Source: Vigna angularis (taxonomy: Eukaryota > Streptophyta > Magnoliopsida > Fabales > Fabaceae). From it: a stretch of DNA of 64,000 nucleotides. Shown here one piece after another: positions 1 through 12,591 of the stretch. Both the position numbers and the translations under genes were made by a program. The stretch covers positions 12,308,888 through 12,372,887 of the forward strand of contig NC_068980.1 of the NCBI RefSeq assembly GCF_016808095.1, read 5' to 3'. Position 1 is the stretch's first letter. Each line of letters starts with the position of its first letter. A model generated the notes under the pieces. It did no database searches. It was given only the letters and a program-made list of their open reading frames with translations, and was not told the origin of the DNA.

Positions 1-1077
1 TATTCATCTACATGCAGACATCACCTTTTCCATGCACATTAAACTTCCAAACCGACTTAAGAAAAAAAAGTATAACATTTAAACGTTTTCATTTAAATTA
101 TTTAAAATTTGTAAAGTATGTAGACAACCTTCTAAACTTTTCGTAACATACTTTAAATGAATATTTTTGTAAACATAACATTTGTGTGAATTATGTATTG
201 TTTGAAATAAATCATAGGAAGTTTGAATACATATAAGCATCGACTTTAAATCACTAAAATAAAATCCATTATCATTTACTTGAACCAAATATTATACACT
301 GGGGGCCATTATTATTTTTTATTCTAGAACCAATGCACACAAACGAATTTAAAAATTAAATGACATTTGTATTTAAATTCTATTACTAATAGAAATTATA
401 CTGATCAAATAAGATCATGATAAAATATAAATATGAATGAATTGAAAAGACATTAAGAGTATAAGATTAAAGTGTAAGTTTGACAAGATACTGCATTATG
501 GCTCTTGGAGTTATAGAAACATGTTTTTGAGACAGTTGACTTCAAAAGTAGTTGTAAAATAATGACATAGTATAAGTGCATAAAAAAAATACATTAATAC
601 TAACTAAACTCTTGAAATAACGTTATGATTCCTTTCTAAAGATTGTGTTCCTTCAACCACTGTAATATTGTTTTTTTCTTGTGATTTTAATATTTTTTAT
701 TTATTTCGCTTGTATATTTTAATCTCAAATTCCTTATTAAATACAAAGTAAAGTTTATAACATGTCACTAAACATATTTGTACTTATCACATTCAATATT
801 TATACATTACTTAAGATTTAAAATCTAATATAATTTAAATATTTCTTTTATTCTAAAATAGACAATACCTTAAAATCTAATGATTGATTCTCAAGACCAA
901 TTTAAAATTAAAATAATATTAAAATTTAAAATACGTTATGTTTGATACATAACATTACCATAAAAACGTTATTTTCTATAAATATTAAATTTGTCAAAAG
1001 ATTATTGATTAAAAAAATAAATATGTGAATATTTATTCTATACTTAGTCTTATATTTTTTAGAGATTGATATTAAAG

Positions 1078-1118
<41 letters not shown>

Positions 1119-3460
1119 TTCTTTATTTGTCTTTTAAAAGTAAAATGTGATAAAATTTTAAAATAAACAATATCTTAAATATAGTGATAAATTCTAATAA
1201 TATCATCTAAACAAACTCAGAGTTAAGACATTTACCTCAAAAACATCTTAATTAACATTCAGATTACTTAAAATCATTTGTTAATTAGGACATGTTTGAA
1301 GAGGTGTGATATTTGGACTGAATTGCATAAGGAATGATGCGACCAAACATTTGATGAATAGGTCTATATGCTTAGGGCAAAGGTACATAGAAAAGATGGC
1401 TATTTATAATAATATTCTATTCTGTTAGACACTTTTAATCATTTCACTATATGCCACACTACTTGATTGATTTCATTATAGGGATCTTAGAAACACGAAA
1501 GTGTTTATTGCTAATCAAGTTATTATATTTGGATTCTCTCTATTCCTCAATCTAATCATTTTGCTAATTTATTTTAATCATAGCTGTAAAGAAAGCTATA
1601 TTATGTTGCCAATCTTTCTTTCTTTGCCTTCATAGTTTTGTTTCTGTTTTTCTTAATCTGCTTCTGCTTTGCTTAATCTGCTTGTACAAACAATTAGTTT
1701 GATGTGTGTCTGATACTCCAAATTCAAATGTAAACAAAACAAATATAAATAATTTTAACTAATATTATTTTGAAATTAGAGGAAGTATTGAGTTTTTCAT
1801 CAACATATTTTTGCATTATTTTAACTTTTTAATACAATTATTTTATTTGCATGCATCAAAGTTTAGTTAGTATATGTACTTAAATATTAGTGTGTTTGGG
1901 TTATAGGGTGGAGATTATAAATCTTCTAACTCGGTTAAGTGGAGAAACTATGTATTTCAATGTTTGGTAGTTATAGTAATTAATATGTATTAAATGTAAT
2001 CGTATATTTTTTTATTTTAAATTTGTATTTATAATTTTTGGATTATACTTTGAAATAATAGCTATCCAATCACATTTTAATTACTGATAATCATACTTAA
2101 TTTTAAATTAATTAATATTAGTTAATCTCCTAATATCTTAACCGTACGATCAGCACAGTAAATGCACATTATATAAATAATCATAAATATTAATATTTAT
2201 TCAAAAAATCCTATATTTATAAATATTATATAATTCTAACTTATACAGACATGCATTATAAACATATTTTCATAGTTTTATTTTTATTTATTATTTATGT
2301 TCTTTACATGAAAATTATTATTTGAGTCTAATATTTTTACTTTGGAGTATAACTTAAGATTTAAATTGTTTTTAACTAATCAATCATTTATCATCGTTAT
2401 CAACATTTGGATTATGAACATTATATTAAGGTTAGACTCATTTAGTTATCTCTTTAGGTAGGTTTTTCTCAATAGTGTTATTTTTAATCAATTGAGCCTC
2501 TGTAGTTAAATTAGATTAACGGAATTAAATTTTTGCTGAGGTTGGAAGTTGACGTGTCAATTTTTTAAATGTAGCATTTTAAGACCTTTATACGTGGCAT
2601 TTCATAAAAATTTAGCCTCCATCTCCTTCATCACCTCTACTGTTTATCTCATCGGCTTCTTCGGAATAACCAATGTTGTTAACTAAATTATTTTAAACAA
2701 ATTAAAAGTATATTGTTATTAATCTTTATGTGATATCATTGTATAACACCTTGCTATTAGATTTTGAGTCCTGAAAACAACGTCAGATTGTCTTTGTAGT
2801 GTCCTAAAAGAGACTTTTTTTTTTCTCAAGCAAAAATCAACTCTTAGAATCAATGGAATGAATAATGTCCAGATTAAAATAAAATAAATACATATTTTTA
2901 AGTATAATAAATAAATTAATATAGAAATTTTAATTTTATCAGTGTTATGTAAATATCATAAATAGTTAAAGTAATTGAATAAATATTTAATTTTTAGTAA
3001 TTAAATAAATATTTCCGATCAAGCTATTTTTGTGCTTTTTATTTTCCTAAACTATAAACAATTATTTAGTAATTGTTCCACGACCGTTATTTCACTTTAA
3101 ATATTATTTTCAGTGAAAAAGTTAATTGTCATTATATGCCATCCATTATTTTAGTGTCTTTTGAGTTTTTTTTAAAGCTTTAAAATTTTTTAAAAAATCA
3201 TTCACTTTAACAAAATATTCTGACTAATTAAAAATTAGGTGAAAGATAAATGTATGAGTCGCTATTTAGATTTTGAAAATAACAGTTAAATATTAATATA
3301 AAATGTTGTAAAATTTTGATACTTGTGAAGAATGTGAAAAAGGTAAAAAAAATGGTTTGATAATATTTTATTTTGGAAAGATAATTGATTAGGAGAAGTT
3401 TAATTGTTAGAAAAGTTTACAAGAACATATGTCAATTCTCTTAATAAATATAGGTTACTT
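1..3460. other. AT-rich intergenic sequence, no gene seen
   Basis: No reading frame here has a recognisable protein motif. The only clear structure is a short (AT)n microsatellite at about 1080-1113. The remainder is ordinary AT-rich plant intergenic DNA. Confidence 0.6.
1080..1113. repeat. (AT)n microsatellite
   Basis: An uninterrupted run of about 17 AT dinucleotides in AT-rich intergenic sequence. Confidence 0.95.
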
Positions 3461-3469
3461 TCTAGAATG

Positions 3470-4215
3470 GTGACTCTTAAAAATGAAAACTAGAATGACA
3501 ACAATGGTGAAAGAAATTTTAGATAAATAAATTACTATTTGAGCTAAGCGAATGTGCTTTATATAAGAATAACAAAGATGAGTGAATTTGGAAAGGATGA
3601 TGAACTAATGAGTACACAGTGAAATCAACGTATAATATTATTAGAAACAAAAATATGGATGTAGATTTATATGGTTAATTGTGAAAAATTAAAATCTTAC
3701 CAACTGTATTATACTTTGCATGAAAAATAATGATAAACAAAGTCGCAACGCTTGATAACCTAATCAAAAGAAAAACAAATGTGATAAGAAACATGTGTTA
3801 TGTGTAAGTGTGTTGAAGAAACAATACAACACTTACTTTAGTTATAGAGTTGTATGAGACATTTGGAAGATATGTGATAAATGAGTTGAAATTGTTACAA
3901 CACCTCATAATGCAATAATATATTAGTTTTATTAGTTTAGTCTGAAGAGGTTAAGTAGAAAGGGTAATACAATGTGGAAATGGAGGTGAGTTACTATAAT
4001 ATGTACTATTTGGACACATAAAATTAACATTATCTTTAAAAGTAAGGTGTAAGATGTTATGGAGATCTTTAATCTAGGTCGAGTTAAAGCATGAATTTGG
4101 ATTACTAATAAAGTTCTTAATGTAAGTTTCTCTTACTTGAACTAGTATTTATGCTCGATTATATGCATAAAATCTGTAGGTATTTAATTAGTTATGTGGG
4201 TCTATGCATACACAT
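3470..4215 (+). mobile_element. LINE (L1-type) ORF2 C-terminal remnant
   Basis: When stops and shifts are ignored, the plus-strand frames give a pattern typical of the end of plant LINE ORF2. A stretch like the zf-RVT region (KIKILP then W/YFA, then DNLIKRKTN with spaced cysteines) is followed by VVWDIWKICDKW. Farther on come FSLKRLSRKGNTMWK and TIWTHKINIIF. Many nonsense changes and indels break it, so it is an old dead copy. No poly-A tail or target duplication was identified. The family call rests on motif memory, not a search. Confidence 0.5.
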
Positions 4216-5195
4216 GTCTGAAGGCATTGTGGTGACTTAGTCTAGTTATAACGCATGCAATTAGAAAGAAAACTAAATAATAATATACACATATAACAAT
4301 CCTTGATGTTTGTCCATTTCATTATCTACTTTGGATATTATACTAGTCATTACTTGAAATGGAGTCATACAACTAACATAGGTGTGTTGATCTTACAAAA
4401 TTAATAAAGGAGCAATGATTTCAATTTTATTTGACACGTATATAAATTATAAAAGACATATTAGACATATATACTTATACGAGGATAATGCTTTTTGATA
4501 AAGACTTTATTTTATTTGTATGAAGGTTGCTAAAACTTGGAATATGTCACTATCATAATAGGTAGAAGTGTTATATCTTTGTGGCTTATTAGATTGCCAT
4601 TTAATTGAATCTATGTGTATAAAACTATGGAGAGGATGGTAGGGTAAAAAGTTACAATCCCAATACAAAATGTTGTAACGCTTTCACTATTTCAGGAAGT
4701 TAAACATATTTTTATTTATGTAATAACAATTCTCAAATGCACAGTCCAATTTGTTTTTTTATGTTGCAAAAACTACTTACTTATAATCTCAATAGAAAGA
4801 GTCTCACGTTATTTTCTACAATATATTAAAGTAAACCATCTTTAAAAATTTCATAGTCTAACTATCATGTTCTTTGTCATAACTTTAGACTTTTACATCA
4901 ATTAACATTTGAACAAAAGTCTTGTCTAAAAAAGTATAGAATGTTTGAATAACCTATGCTCAATGTTTTTTTTAGAAGTGTATATATCTCTGAGGTATAT
5001 ATCACCTTATATTTACTTATTATATAAAGGACATTTTTGTCTTATTCTTGTATTTTTTTTATCTTCATGTGTAAAAGGATTGGAGCATCCAAGTGCTCTA
5101 ACAATTCATATATTTTTTATTGCTGATTAAAAAAAATACTAACATAAGATGATAGAATTTTTTGGAAAACGAACAAAGTAACATAAGCTATCGGA
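4216..5195. other. AT-rich intergenic sequence, no gene seen
   Basis: The short open frame at 4945-5130 is hydrophobic and low in complexity, without a recognisable domain or gene context. Nothing else stands out. Confidence 0.5.
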
Positions 5196-5199
5196 ATGA

Positions 5200-5375
5200 A
5201 GAAAGAAAACTTGTTTCGATTTCGTGGGGGTTTCTAACTCTCTAGTAACCAAAGAAGATAATGTGGTTGAAGGGGCCCTTGAAGCTAACGTGGCAACGCT
5301 TCTTTGGAGTTTGAACGAAAGAACTTGTGAAGGAAAATCCAAGGCTCTTGCTACTCAACTTGAACATGAGTCATG
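5200..5375 (+). pseudogene. Possible orphan exon or gene fragment
   Basis: A plus-strand frame open from 5200 to the TGA at 5373-5375 gives about 57 residues of balanced, protein-like composition, including VVEGALEANVATLLWSLNE. The local base composition is clearly richer in G+C than the flanks. There is no good ATG, and the frame is closed upstream by a TGA at 5197-5199, so it could be a 3' exon or a captured fragment. It ends about 100 bp before the next gene starts. I do not recognise the family. Confidence 0.3.
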
Positions 5376-5472
5376 AAACTCAATAAAAATATCATCTACA
5401 AGCCTCTAATTTCATCATGTCTACAACTTTTCTAAGTCCATCACATTACATTTCCTTTCCCTTATCTTTCCC

Positions 5473-8400
5473 ATGACCACACTTGTGCAATTCTCTATCA
5501 AATGTTCGCTCTTGAAGCCCAAGTTCTTCCATGATGGCATATACAAGAGACCCACTTTCCCTTTCTCTCGGATGGAAGCAAAGGTTGGCTCTTTTAGTGG
5601 GAATAGCTTGAAACTGAGAGAGGGCAGGGAGAACTTGTGCTTTTTGGGAAGCGCAGTGTTTCAAAATGGGGTTTTGTTGAAAGATAAGGGTTCCAAGAGG
5701 GAAAAGAGAATGGTGGCGGTGAGGAATAATCAGGGGTTTGGCTTCAACGGTGGTGGTGGTGGAAGAGATGATGGTGCCACCGCTCGGCTTTTGGGAAATA
5801 TTGCTTTAGCTGTTGGGCTGACTTACCTTTCTGTGACTGGACAACTTGGTTGGATTTTGGATGCTATTGTCTCCATTTGGGTATTGTTCAATATTCTCTT
5901 CCTTGGTTTCTTTTGTTCTATCGCTGTCTTGAAATACGGAAGTGTTCAAGTGCATATTATATTTGTATATGATAGGTTCTTTTTTTCGATCTTGTTTTTG
6001 AGTTATCCTTTTGTGACTGTGCTGAGTGGTTTAGTCAGTTTAGCCGAGTACATACTTTTACTTGTTTCTTTTAGAAACCCTGAGGTTGTGCCAAGGCTCA
6101 TTTTGCTGATTTTATCATCTATATTTGGAAATGTTCTTGTAAATGCATTTGCACACCACTTTAAAAGAAGAAAGCAACAAGATAGAATGAATAACAGAGG
6201 AATCAAATATGAATAATTGTGTAATTTATTATGGCAGAGTCTATTAAATAGGTTTTCCTGGTGCTTCTCGGTTACACCATTCTTCCCATCTTTTAATTGT
6301 GTGTATTATAAATCCTGTTATAGTCTAACACATCCAATAAAAAGATGGTGTGGCAATTTGTTTTTGGATAGGCAATTAAATTAGAAATAGACGAAGGATA
6401 ATTTTCAATACTTTGTTAGGTGCTCCAGCTCACTAAATGAAAATTATATGCTGTTAGACTTTTTGTGTTTTGGTTGTCAGATTGGTGGTAGCCCTGGTAG
6501 AAGTGTTACATGATCAGATAAAACATGTTTAGTGTTTAACCTGAAAAAAGAATCAGGTTGCTCTTAAGATTATTTCAATGATTAGTCTTCTAGGTTGACT
6601 GAGACAAATTTTGTGCACCAATGCAAGACCATGCTACCTGTCCAGGGACGTGGGGATAAGTTCTTATTTGCTGCTTTCACATAATTTCTTAAATTTCACC
6701 CTCATAAAAAGACACCATTTCAGTATTTCATAAAACATTGTGTGATGTAAATTCCTTTTATTCAATGTAAATTTTTCAAAGATATGTCCTTTAATCCCTT
6801 GGAGGCCCTTAAGGCTCAGTATCTTCCAATAAATGTAGGTATGAGAAATTAGCCCTTGTAAATCAATGAACTGATTGATTTAATTTTTCTTCTCCTTTTC
6901 TTTTTTATTTTCAGCTCATTGCGGTGCTAATACCAATAGTAGGTGTCGGTGCTTTCCTCTGGTGGGCAGGACGAGATATAATGCAAGGCACTGTGAGGGT
7001 TCTTCCAAATTTAACTCTGAAATTTCTTGCTCTTTTAACTGTACTATATAATCTGAGATATATAGCTTATAGTCGCTTTATTTGTATTGCTTTTGCACAC
7101 TTCCATGTTTAAGCATGAAGCCAATTTTCCCCAGTAGAGGATTTGTACAGAATTTTATTTTAAAAGGTTTTAAGGTGGAAATTTAAATGCTCAAGTTATT
7201 TTATGTCAAACTAGCTTTTTTCATTATTTTGTTTTGATATCAGTTTATTGATTTTATTCTATCCACTTACTGTGAACGCATAGTATATTGAGAAGTAGTT
7301 AATGCTAAGGTGATTTGTAACTGTACTGACTGGGTTTGTGTTTGTTGTATATATGCAGTGTCCAAATTGTGGAAATGATTTTCAGGTTTTCAAGTAAGAT
7401 TCACCTTGTTAAGGTAGTTGTTGATGATTTGTTTTGAATTAATCCCACTAACCACCTCTACTCTATAATTTGTAATAATTTGTTTCAGATCTTCTCTGAA
7501 TGATGATTTGCAGTTGTGCCCTTTCTGCGGTCAACCTTTTTCTGGTAAGAATGGATTACTTTGCTTGTCTCTCCATGAATTATTCTCAGTGTATTGTCAG
7601 TGTCAATATTACACAAAACTAAAGCTTTGATTATTAATTAACGGAGCTAGTTTTATCATAGATTTTTAGTAAAGAATGTAAATGACCATTCTACGATGTT
7701 GTTGCCTTTTGACACTGAAAACATTTTTGGAACTTCCTATTGTTACATGCCATACCTGATATGGTTTTTAGTTTCTTTTTAAACTGTGGTTAAGACTTGA
7801 AAGGGTGCCATGCATGGCAGATGATGATTGTGTTTTATTGATACTATTTGCTATATTTTTTGTTGACATTACATGGTTCTTATTGGCTTAAATTTACATC
7901 ATGTCTCGCTTAATTGATCTATTTACTTCATTTTGTTTTCTTTCACGCATAAGTGCTAGAATATGCCATATACTTTAGATGTTCTGGACAATTTTACTTT
8001 ATCTATCTCTTTGTTTTATTATTTATGTACCTTCTTGTATAGCTTGGTCTGTAAATACTCTCTTAGCTGATTGATTTATCAGTTCTGATTGTTGCTTCTT
8101 GCTTATTATTCTTGACGGTTTGTAGCATGGGGTACTTCATTTCAGTTCTGATTTGTATCTGGTATGTACACATTGGATAGACCTGAGTACTTATCAAAAT
8201 TACTATTATAGTATTAATTGAAAAAGTGGTCACACAACTTGTGTGTGATTCTAATTAGGCTAGGTGTGACTTATTGTATAATTAGGCTTGCAACTTAAGT
8301 CCTAATTAAATCATCTCCCCACATGATCTTACCGGAATCTTGATCGTGGATTTGTGGACAGGTGGCAAGATCCTAGAGGTGGCTTGAGAGCTCTTGCTGA

Positions 8401-11400
8401 TCGGAATGGAATTCCTTGCTGTTCAGTGGGGAGAGATCTATAGTTTAGGATCTTTATGAATATAGTGATTATTAAGTGAGTATTATTGGGGAATAATTGT
8501 TATATTTATAGGATCAACATGTGCCGTGGGTATATACTTCCATTGTTATAATACTTACCTCAATTATAATAACAAAATAGATAATAATAACAAAATAATA
8601 ACCATAATATTAAACTGTTGATATTAGTCATGATACGTGGATATGCCCCAGTAGACGTAGGTTTGGGATGTTTCAGAATAAAGAGACTTAATGAGTCTTG
8701 TGCTCTTTAGTATGTCTATTGGACTAGGTAGAAACACCACCAATGATAGTTTTTAAGTTAAAATTAAGGATCTCCCCTTCCTCTCAACTTTTCCATTTTA
8801 ATTTCCCCACTCAATCAGAGTATTATAATATTTATCAAATAATTTACTTGTATCTTATTCAATTTATGTTGTTTTATGTTAATTTACCTGTATGTCCATT
8901 TTTTAAAGATTACCCATACCCAGTTCTGTACCATATCCATGCAACTCAGTTTTGATCAGACATCTGAGTTCAGTTTAGCTGCTTAACATTGACAACTGTG
9001 GATTTCTTCCCACTCAAGTGAAAACTAATTTGTCCTTCTGTCTTTAATAAAACCATGTCAAAGCAACACCTTGTGGTAAACTGTTAGGTTCCTGGGTTTG
9101 GAACCTAACAAGAACACACTCAAAAGATAGAAATAGTAATGGAAGAATGTGTTTTGCTATTATTCACCGAAAAGAATCTCTTTATAAGGACTGGGTTTGG
9201 GAGCATAACCTCCCTCTAGAGAGCCTAACCTCCCCCCTCAGGATGATAACCATGTTAGAACTACAATTATTTATTTGCTATTTATACAACCAATAACCCC
9301 GCTCCTGCTAAGGCAGTTAAGGCAGTTAGGCATTTAATGTTTTATTCTTTCTCTCGTAAACTCTCCATTCCTAACATTACACCCCGCTACCGAACAACCT
9401 TGTCCTCAAGGTTGGAAACGGGAAACTTGTCTGCCCGGTCTCTCCTGCTGATACCGTTCGGCCGCTCGGTCTGTTATCTCTACCGCTCGGTCTATCCTGT
9501 TGATACCGTTCGGTTGTCCCCCGTTACCGTTCGGCTTGATCAGGAGGCTTGGGTGGTGGCAAATCCTCCTCTTCATCGTCTTCCTCATCCTCTGCTAAGA
9601 GTACCACCCGCAGGCTTCTTTCTGGACAATGGTGACCGGCCGCGAATGGTCCTCCACATCGAAAACATCGCCCCTCTTCTTTTCTCTTCAGGAACTCAGG
9701 ATAGGGCATGTTCCTCACCGTTCGGCCTCTGTTGTCGCTCCCGCCCATACCGTTCGGTTGTCCCCCGTTACCGTTCGGTCTAGTGTTGGTACTTGTTGCG
9801 ACTTCTTCTCTTCTCACCGATCGTACGCTTTCTGCCCCGCTTGGTCGACTCGGATTTGGCCGATTGATCTCGTTTCTTGTTTCTACCCCGATCGCTCGTT
9901 CCCAAGATTGCGAATTCTTGGTCGCATTCCAACTTCCCCCTTTCGCCCTGAGCGCCGTGTCCTCCACGTCTCTCGCGATTCTCATCGCCACCGTCAACTC
10001 CTGGGGGTCCTGAATTCGCACCTGCCCCTTGATGTCCTCGCGCAAATCAGCGAGGAAATAGTCCAACACCTGTTCTTCCGATACGCTCCTGGTTTGCCCT
10101 ACCAGTATTTCGAAATCGCGAACGAACTCTTCCACGGTACCCTCCTGTCGCAGGGTCGCCAATCATTCCAACACCGTCCCCCGAAATCCGCCTCCAAAAC
10201 GATTGACCATGGCTGCCTTAAGGTTCCCAAGAACGGTTCTTGGCCTTTTCTTTCCAAAACTTAAACCAGTAAGCCGCACTGCCCTCCATGCTAACATATG
10301 CGAGCTCCACCTTTTCTTCTTCTCCCTCACTTTCTGTATATCAAAAAATCGCTCCGCCCTATTGATCCAACTAAGGGGTTCCAGCCCTTCGAATGTGGGT
10401 AAACCCACCCGTTTTCGCCACGGTCTCTGATCTTCCTGGCGGTCGCCGACCCCTCTACCTCCAACATCCTCCTCTTGTTGCCGTGGATTCTCATTCACGA
10501 AGCTATCGTCTGACTGCCCCTCCGTGTTATTAACCTGCAACCCCAGTGTCCTCATTATCTGTTGTAAGTCCCTTCGTACTGCGGCAAACTCCGCCATCAA
10601 CCCCTCCATAGTGATCTCCATTGCCTCCAATCGCCCCTCTGTACTTCTCTCCATTATCGTTTTCGTGCCCAATTTGGATCCGGTAGTTTCTTGATCCTTC
10701 ACCCCCACTTCGAAACGGCAGGTCGGACCAATTGTTAGGTTCTTGGGTTTGGAACCTAACAAGAACACATTCAAAAGATAGAAATAGTAATGGAAGAATG
10801 TGTTTTGCTATTATTCACCGAAAAGAATCCCTTTACAAGGACTGGGTTTAGGAGCATAACCTCCCTCTAGAGAGCCTAACCTCCCCCCTCAGGATGATAA
10901 CCCTGTTAGAACTACAAACAAAACAATTCAACCCCCCACTACAATTGTTTATTTGCTATTTATACAACCAATAACTCTGCTCTTCCTAACTGCTAAGGCA
11001 GTTAAGCATTTAATGTTTTATTCCTTCTCTCGTAAACTCTCCATCCCTAACATAAACTTTGTTCTTGTGTAAATTTTTCATTTAGCCGTGTATTTTGGTC
11101 CATATGGAATTAAGAAAATCTACAGGTTGTAGTAGACATGCCACCCTAAAATAAGATGAATATGGTTTGCCCATGCTAATGTTTCTAACTATCAAACGAT
11201 TTGTTGTTTTTGCCATTTATCCTTTACTTTTCTGATGAATTTAATTGCACGGGAGGCAGTGATGTTCTTTTGTGAGATAAGTTTCTTGTGATGTTCTGAA
11301 ATTAGTAGCTTAAAATGCTTTACATAATTTCTCACAGTTGAAGTTTGTTTTGATATCAGTTGTTGAAAATGAGTTTGTGAAGGAATCAGTGAAGTTTTCA

Positions 11401-11649
11401 AACCAATCTACAACATTTGGACAAGCATTCAATAATTTCACCCGTTCTAAAAATGGTAATCTTCGCAAGGCTTGTTTATTTTACCCTTAAAAGTACATTG
11501 TGCTTAAATGCAAAGATCTCCCTTATCTGCCCTCTCTTTATTACCTTTAATCTTTGTTGGTGATGGTGTGTGCCGTTGTTTCTGTCATGGCAGAAAAAGA
11601 TTCTGGTAGAGCAATTGATGTTGAAGCTGAAATTAAAGATGTAGACTGA
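5473..11649 (+). CDS. Plastid-targeted membrane protein with C-terminal zinc ribbon (six exons)
   Basis: Exons read as 5473-5880, 6915-6992, 7359-7393, 7489-7544, 11360-11455 and 11594-11649 (TGA included). All junctions have GT donors and AG acceptors and phases agree, giving 242 residues. The first ~60 residues are rich in S, K, R and F and low in acidic residues, as in a chloroplast transit peptide. Two hydrophobic segments follow, at about residues 106-134 and 137-154. Then comes a short ribbon with CPNC and CPFC pairs about 19 residues apart, likely to bind one zinc. The tail ends in IDVEAEIKDVD. Similar small proteins with two membrane spans and a ribbon are conserved in green plants, but I cannot assign a reaction. 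Intron 4 is 3815 bp and contains a gag-only LTR element (9082-11052). Exon 1 also stays open past its donor to 6216, so intron retention would give a different C terminus. The start is the first ATG of the open frame. Confidence 0.85.
9082..9376 (-). repeat. 3' LTR of the gag-only element
   Basis: 295 bp, starting TGTTAGG and ending CCTAACA. Relative to the right LTR it lacks about 30 bp near the middle and differs in the AAGGCAGTTA repeat, so the pair has diverged since insertion. Confidence 0.85.
9524..10654 (-). pseudogene. Ty3/gypsy-type gag with one in-frame stop
   Basis: A single minus-strand reading frame starts at the ATG at 10654-10652 and ends at 9524. It is broken once by TGA at 10165-10163, between codons GAA and TTG; the frame is otherwise continuous. 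It encodes an N-terminal helical region (MEGLMAEFAAVRRDL), the retrotransposon gag core (WINRAERFFDIQ; later EFVRDFEILVGQT), and a zinc knuckle of the C-x2-C-x7-H-x-C kind common in plant gypsy gags. The tail is acidic and proline-rich. Gag would form the particle that packages the element RNA. The frame stays open upstream into the LTR, but without an ATG. Confidence 0.8.
10733..11052 (-). repeat. 5' LTR of the gag-only element
   Basis: 320 bp, TG...CA, followed on the right by target copy TAAAC. The sequence just inside it on the minus strand (ATTGGTCCGACC) is where the primer-binding site should be. I could not match it to a specific tRNA. Confidence 0.85.
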
Positions 11650-12582
11650 GTCTTTCACAGCTACAACATGTTGGTAGGTGTGAAGTAATTAGCAAATTTA
11701 GAGTTGAACACAGTTAAGCCTGTCAATTTTTTTGAAGACATTAAATGCATTTACTACTTTCTTTATAAAGTAGTACAAGATTTGATGGAGGAACATTACT
11801 TTTTAGATGTTTCTTTTGCATGGTGTCCACCTATAGTAATTTTCTGAAACTGGCATTGCATTTTCAGGTGACTAGGTTGAACACAAATCTTAATTGGTTA
11901 AAGAACAGGCTTTGGCTTGTATTTTCCATTTTACTGAAGACACAATGAATGACACACAGTGAATAGAGAAGAGTGTGTTGAGCAGAGTAACATTGCAATT
12001 GTAATATAAGTTTTGACAGTAATGTTTCTCAGGTCACACTTGTATTATTTGGTGTACCAGAATGCTGCTTCCTTTTTCTTTTCATTGTTGTTACATAAAA
12101 TGATTAGGGGAAATAAAGATGCTTCGATTCAATGTGAGGCTTTTCAATTGAACTCTTTTTAAGATGTTATCATACAATTCAAAAACTTGAAATATTAATA
12201 CTCTGAATCATACAATTCAAAAACACGTTGAAAAGTCAAATTTGTATTTTAAATTGTGTAATTTGAAAAATTAATTTCAAGTTTTAGATTATACAGTTAA
12301 GAAAAAGACACTCAATTTACATACTTTTACAAATTATTCAATTCATAATACTTTTAGATTATACAGTAAGAAAAACTCTAAAATTAGAAACTCAGTTATG
12401 GAAGAGTAGCACCAGAAGAAGGAAGGCAAAATGAAACTATTGAAGCTTAATACATATATGAATAAAGGGCAAAATGAAGAATTTTTAAAATATAAATCAA
12501 GCTTAATCACAGATTATGACATAAATAATTATGATAACTAGGATATTTTTCGCTATTCTCTCCAAACAAACCTATTAGATCA
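11650..12582. other. 3' flank of the zinc-ribbon gene and intergenic sequence
   Basis: Probably includes the 3' UTR of the upstream gene, but no single poly-A signal can be assigned with confidence. The rest is AT-rich with no coding signal. Confidence 0.5.
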
Positions 12583-12591
12583 TATTATTTT

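Larger units (their letters stand above)
9082..11052 (-). mobile_element. Non-autonomous gag-only LTR retrotransposon (TR-GAG type)
   Basis: Two direct LTRs (9082-9376 and 10733-11052) begin TGTTAGG and end CCTAACA. They are flanked by a perfect 5-bp duplication, TAAAC, at 9077-9081 and 11053-11057. The gag frame lies on the minus strand, so the 5' LTR is the right one. A purine-rich tract (AGCGGGGTGTAA on the minus strand) abuts the left LTR, as expected for a polypurine tract. No protease, reverse transcriptase, RNase H or integrase is present. LTRs plus gag alone matches the plant TR-GAG group, which needs a partner element to move. It sits in antisense orientation inside intron 4 of the host gene. 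Confidence 0.88.
7545..11359 (+). other. Large intron 4 of the zinc-ribbon gene
   Basis: The intron runs from the donor GTAAGA at 7545 to the acceptor CAG ending at 11359. It splits a glycine or valine codon in phase 1 on both sides. About 1.97 kb of its 3.8 kb is the inserted LTR element at 9082-11052. The rest is AT/T-rich intron without another recognisable exon. Confidence 0.75.

Noticed and set aside
7815..7870. Possible extra exon after a CAG in intron 4
   Set aside because: Translation is hydrophobic and unlike the family, whereas 11360-11455 and 11594-11649 fit phase and expected tail.
9337..10430. Plus-strand frames of 101-211 residues across the gag-only element
   Set aside because: Antisense shadows of the gag gene in G+C-rich sequence.
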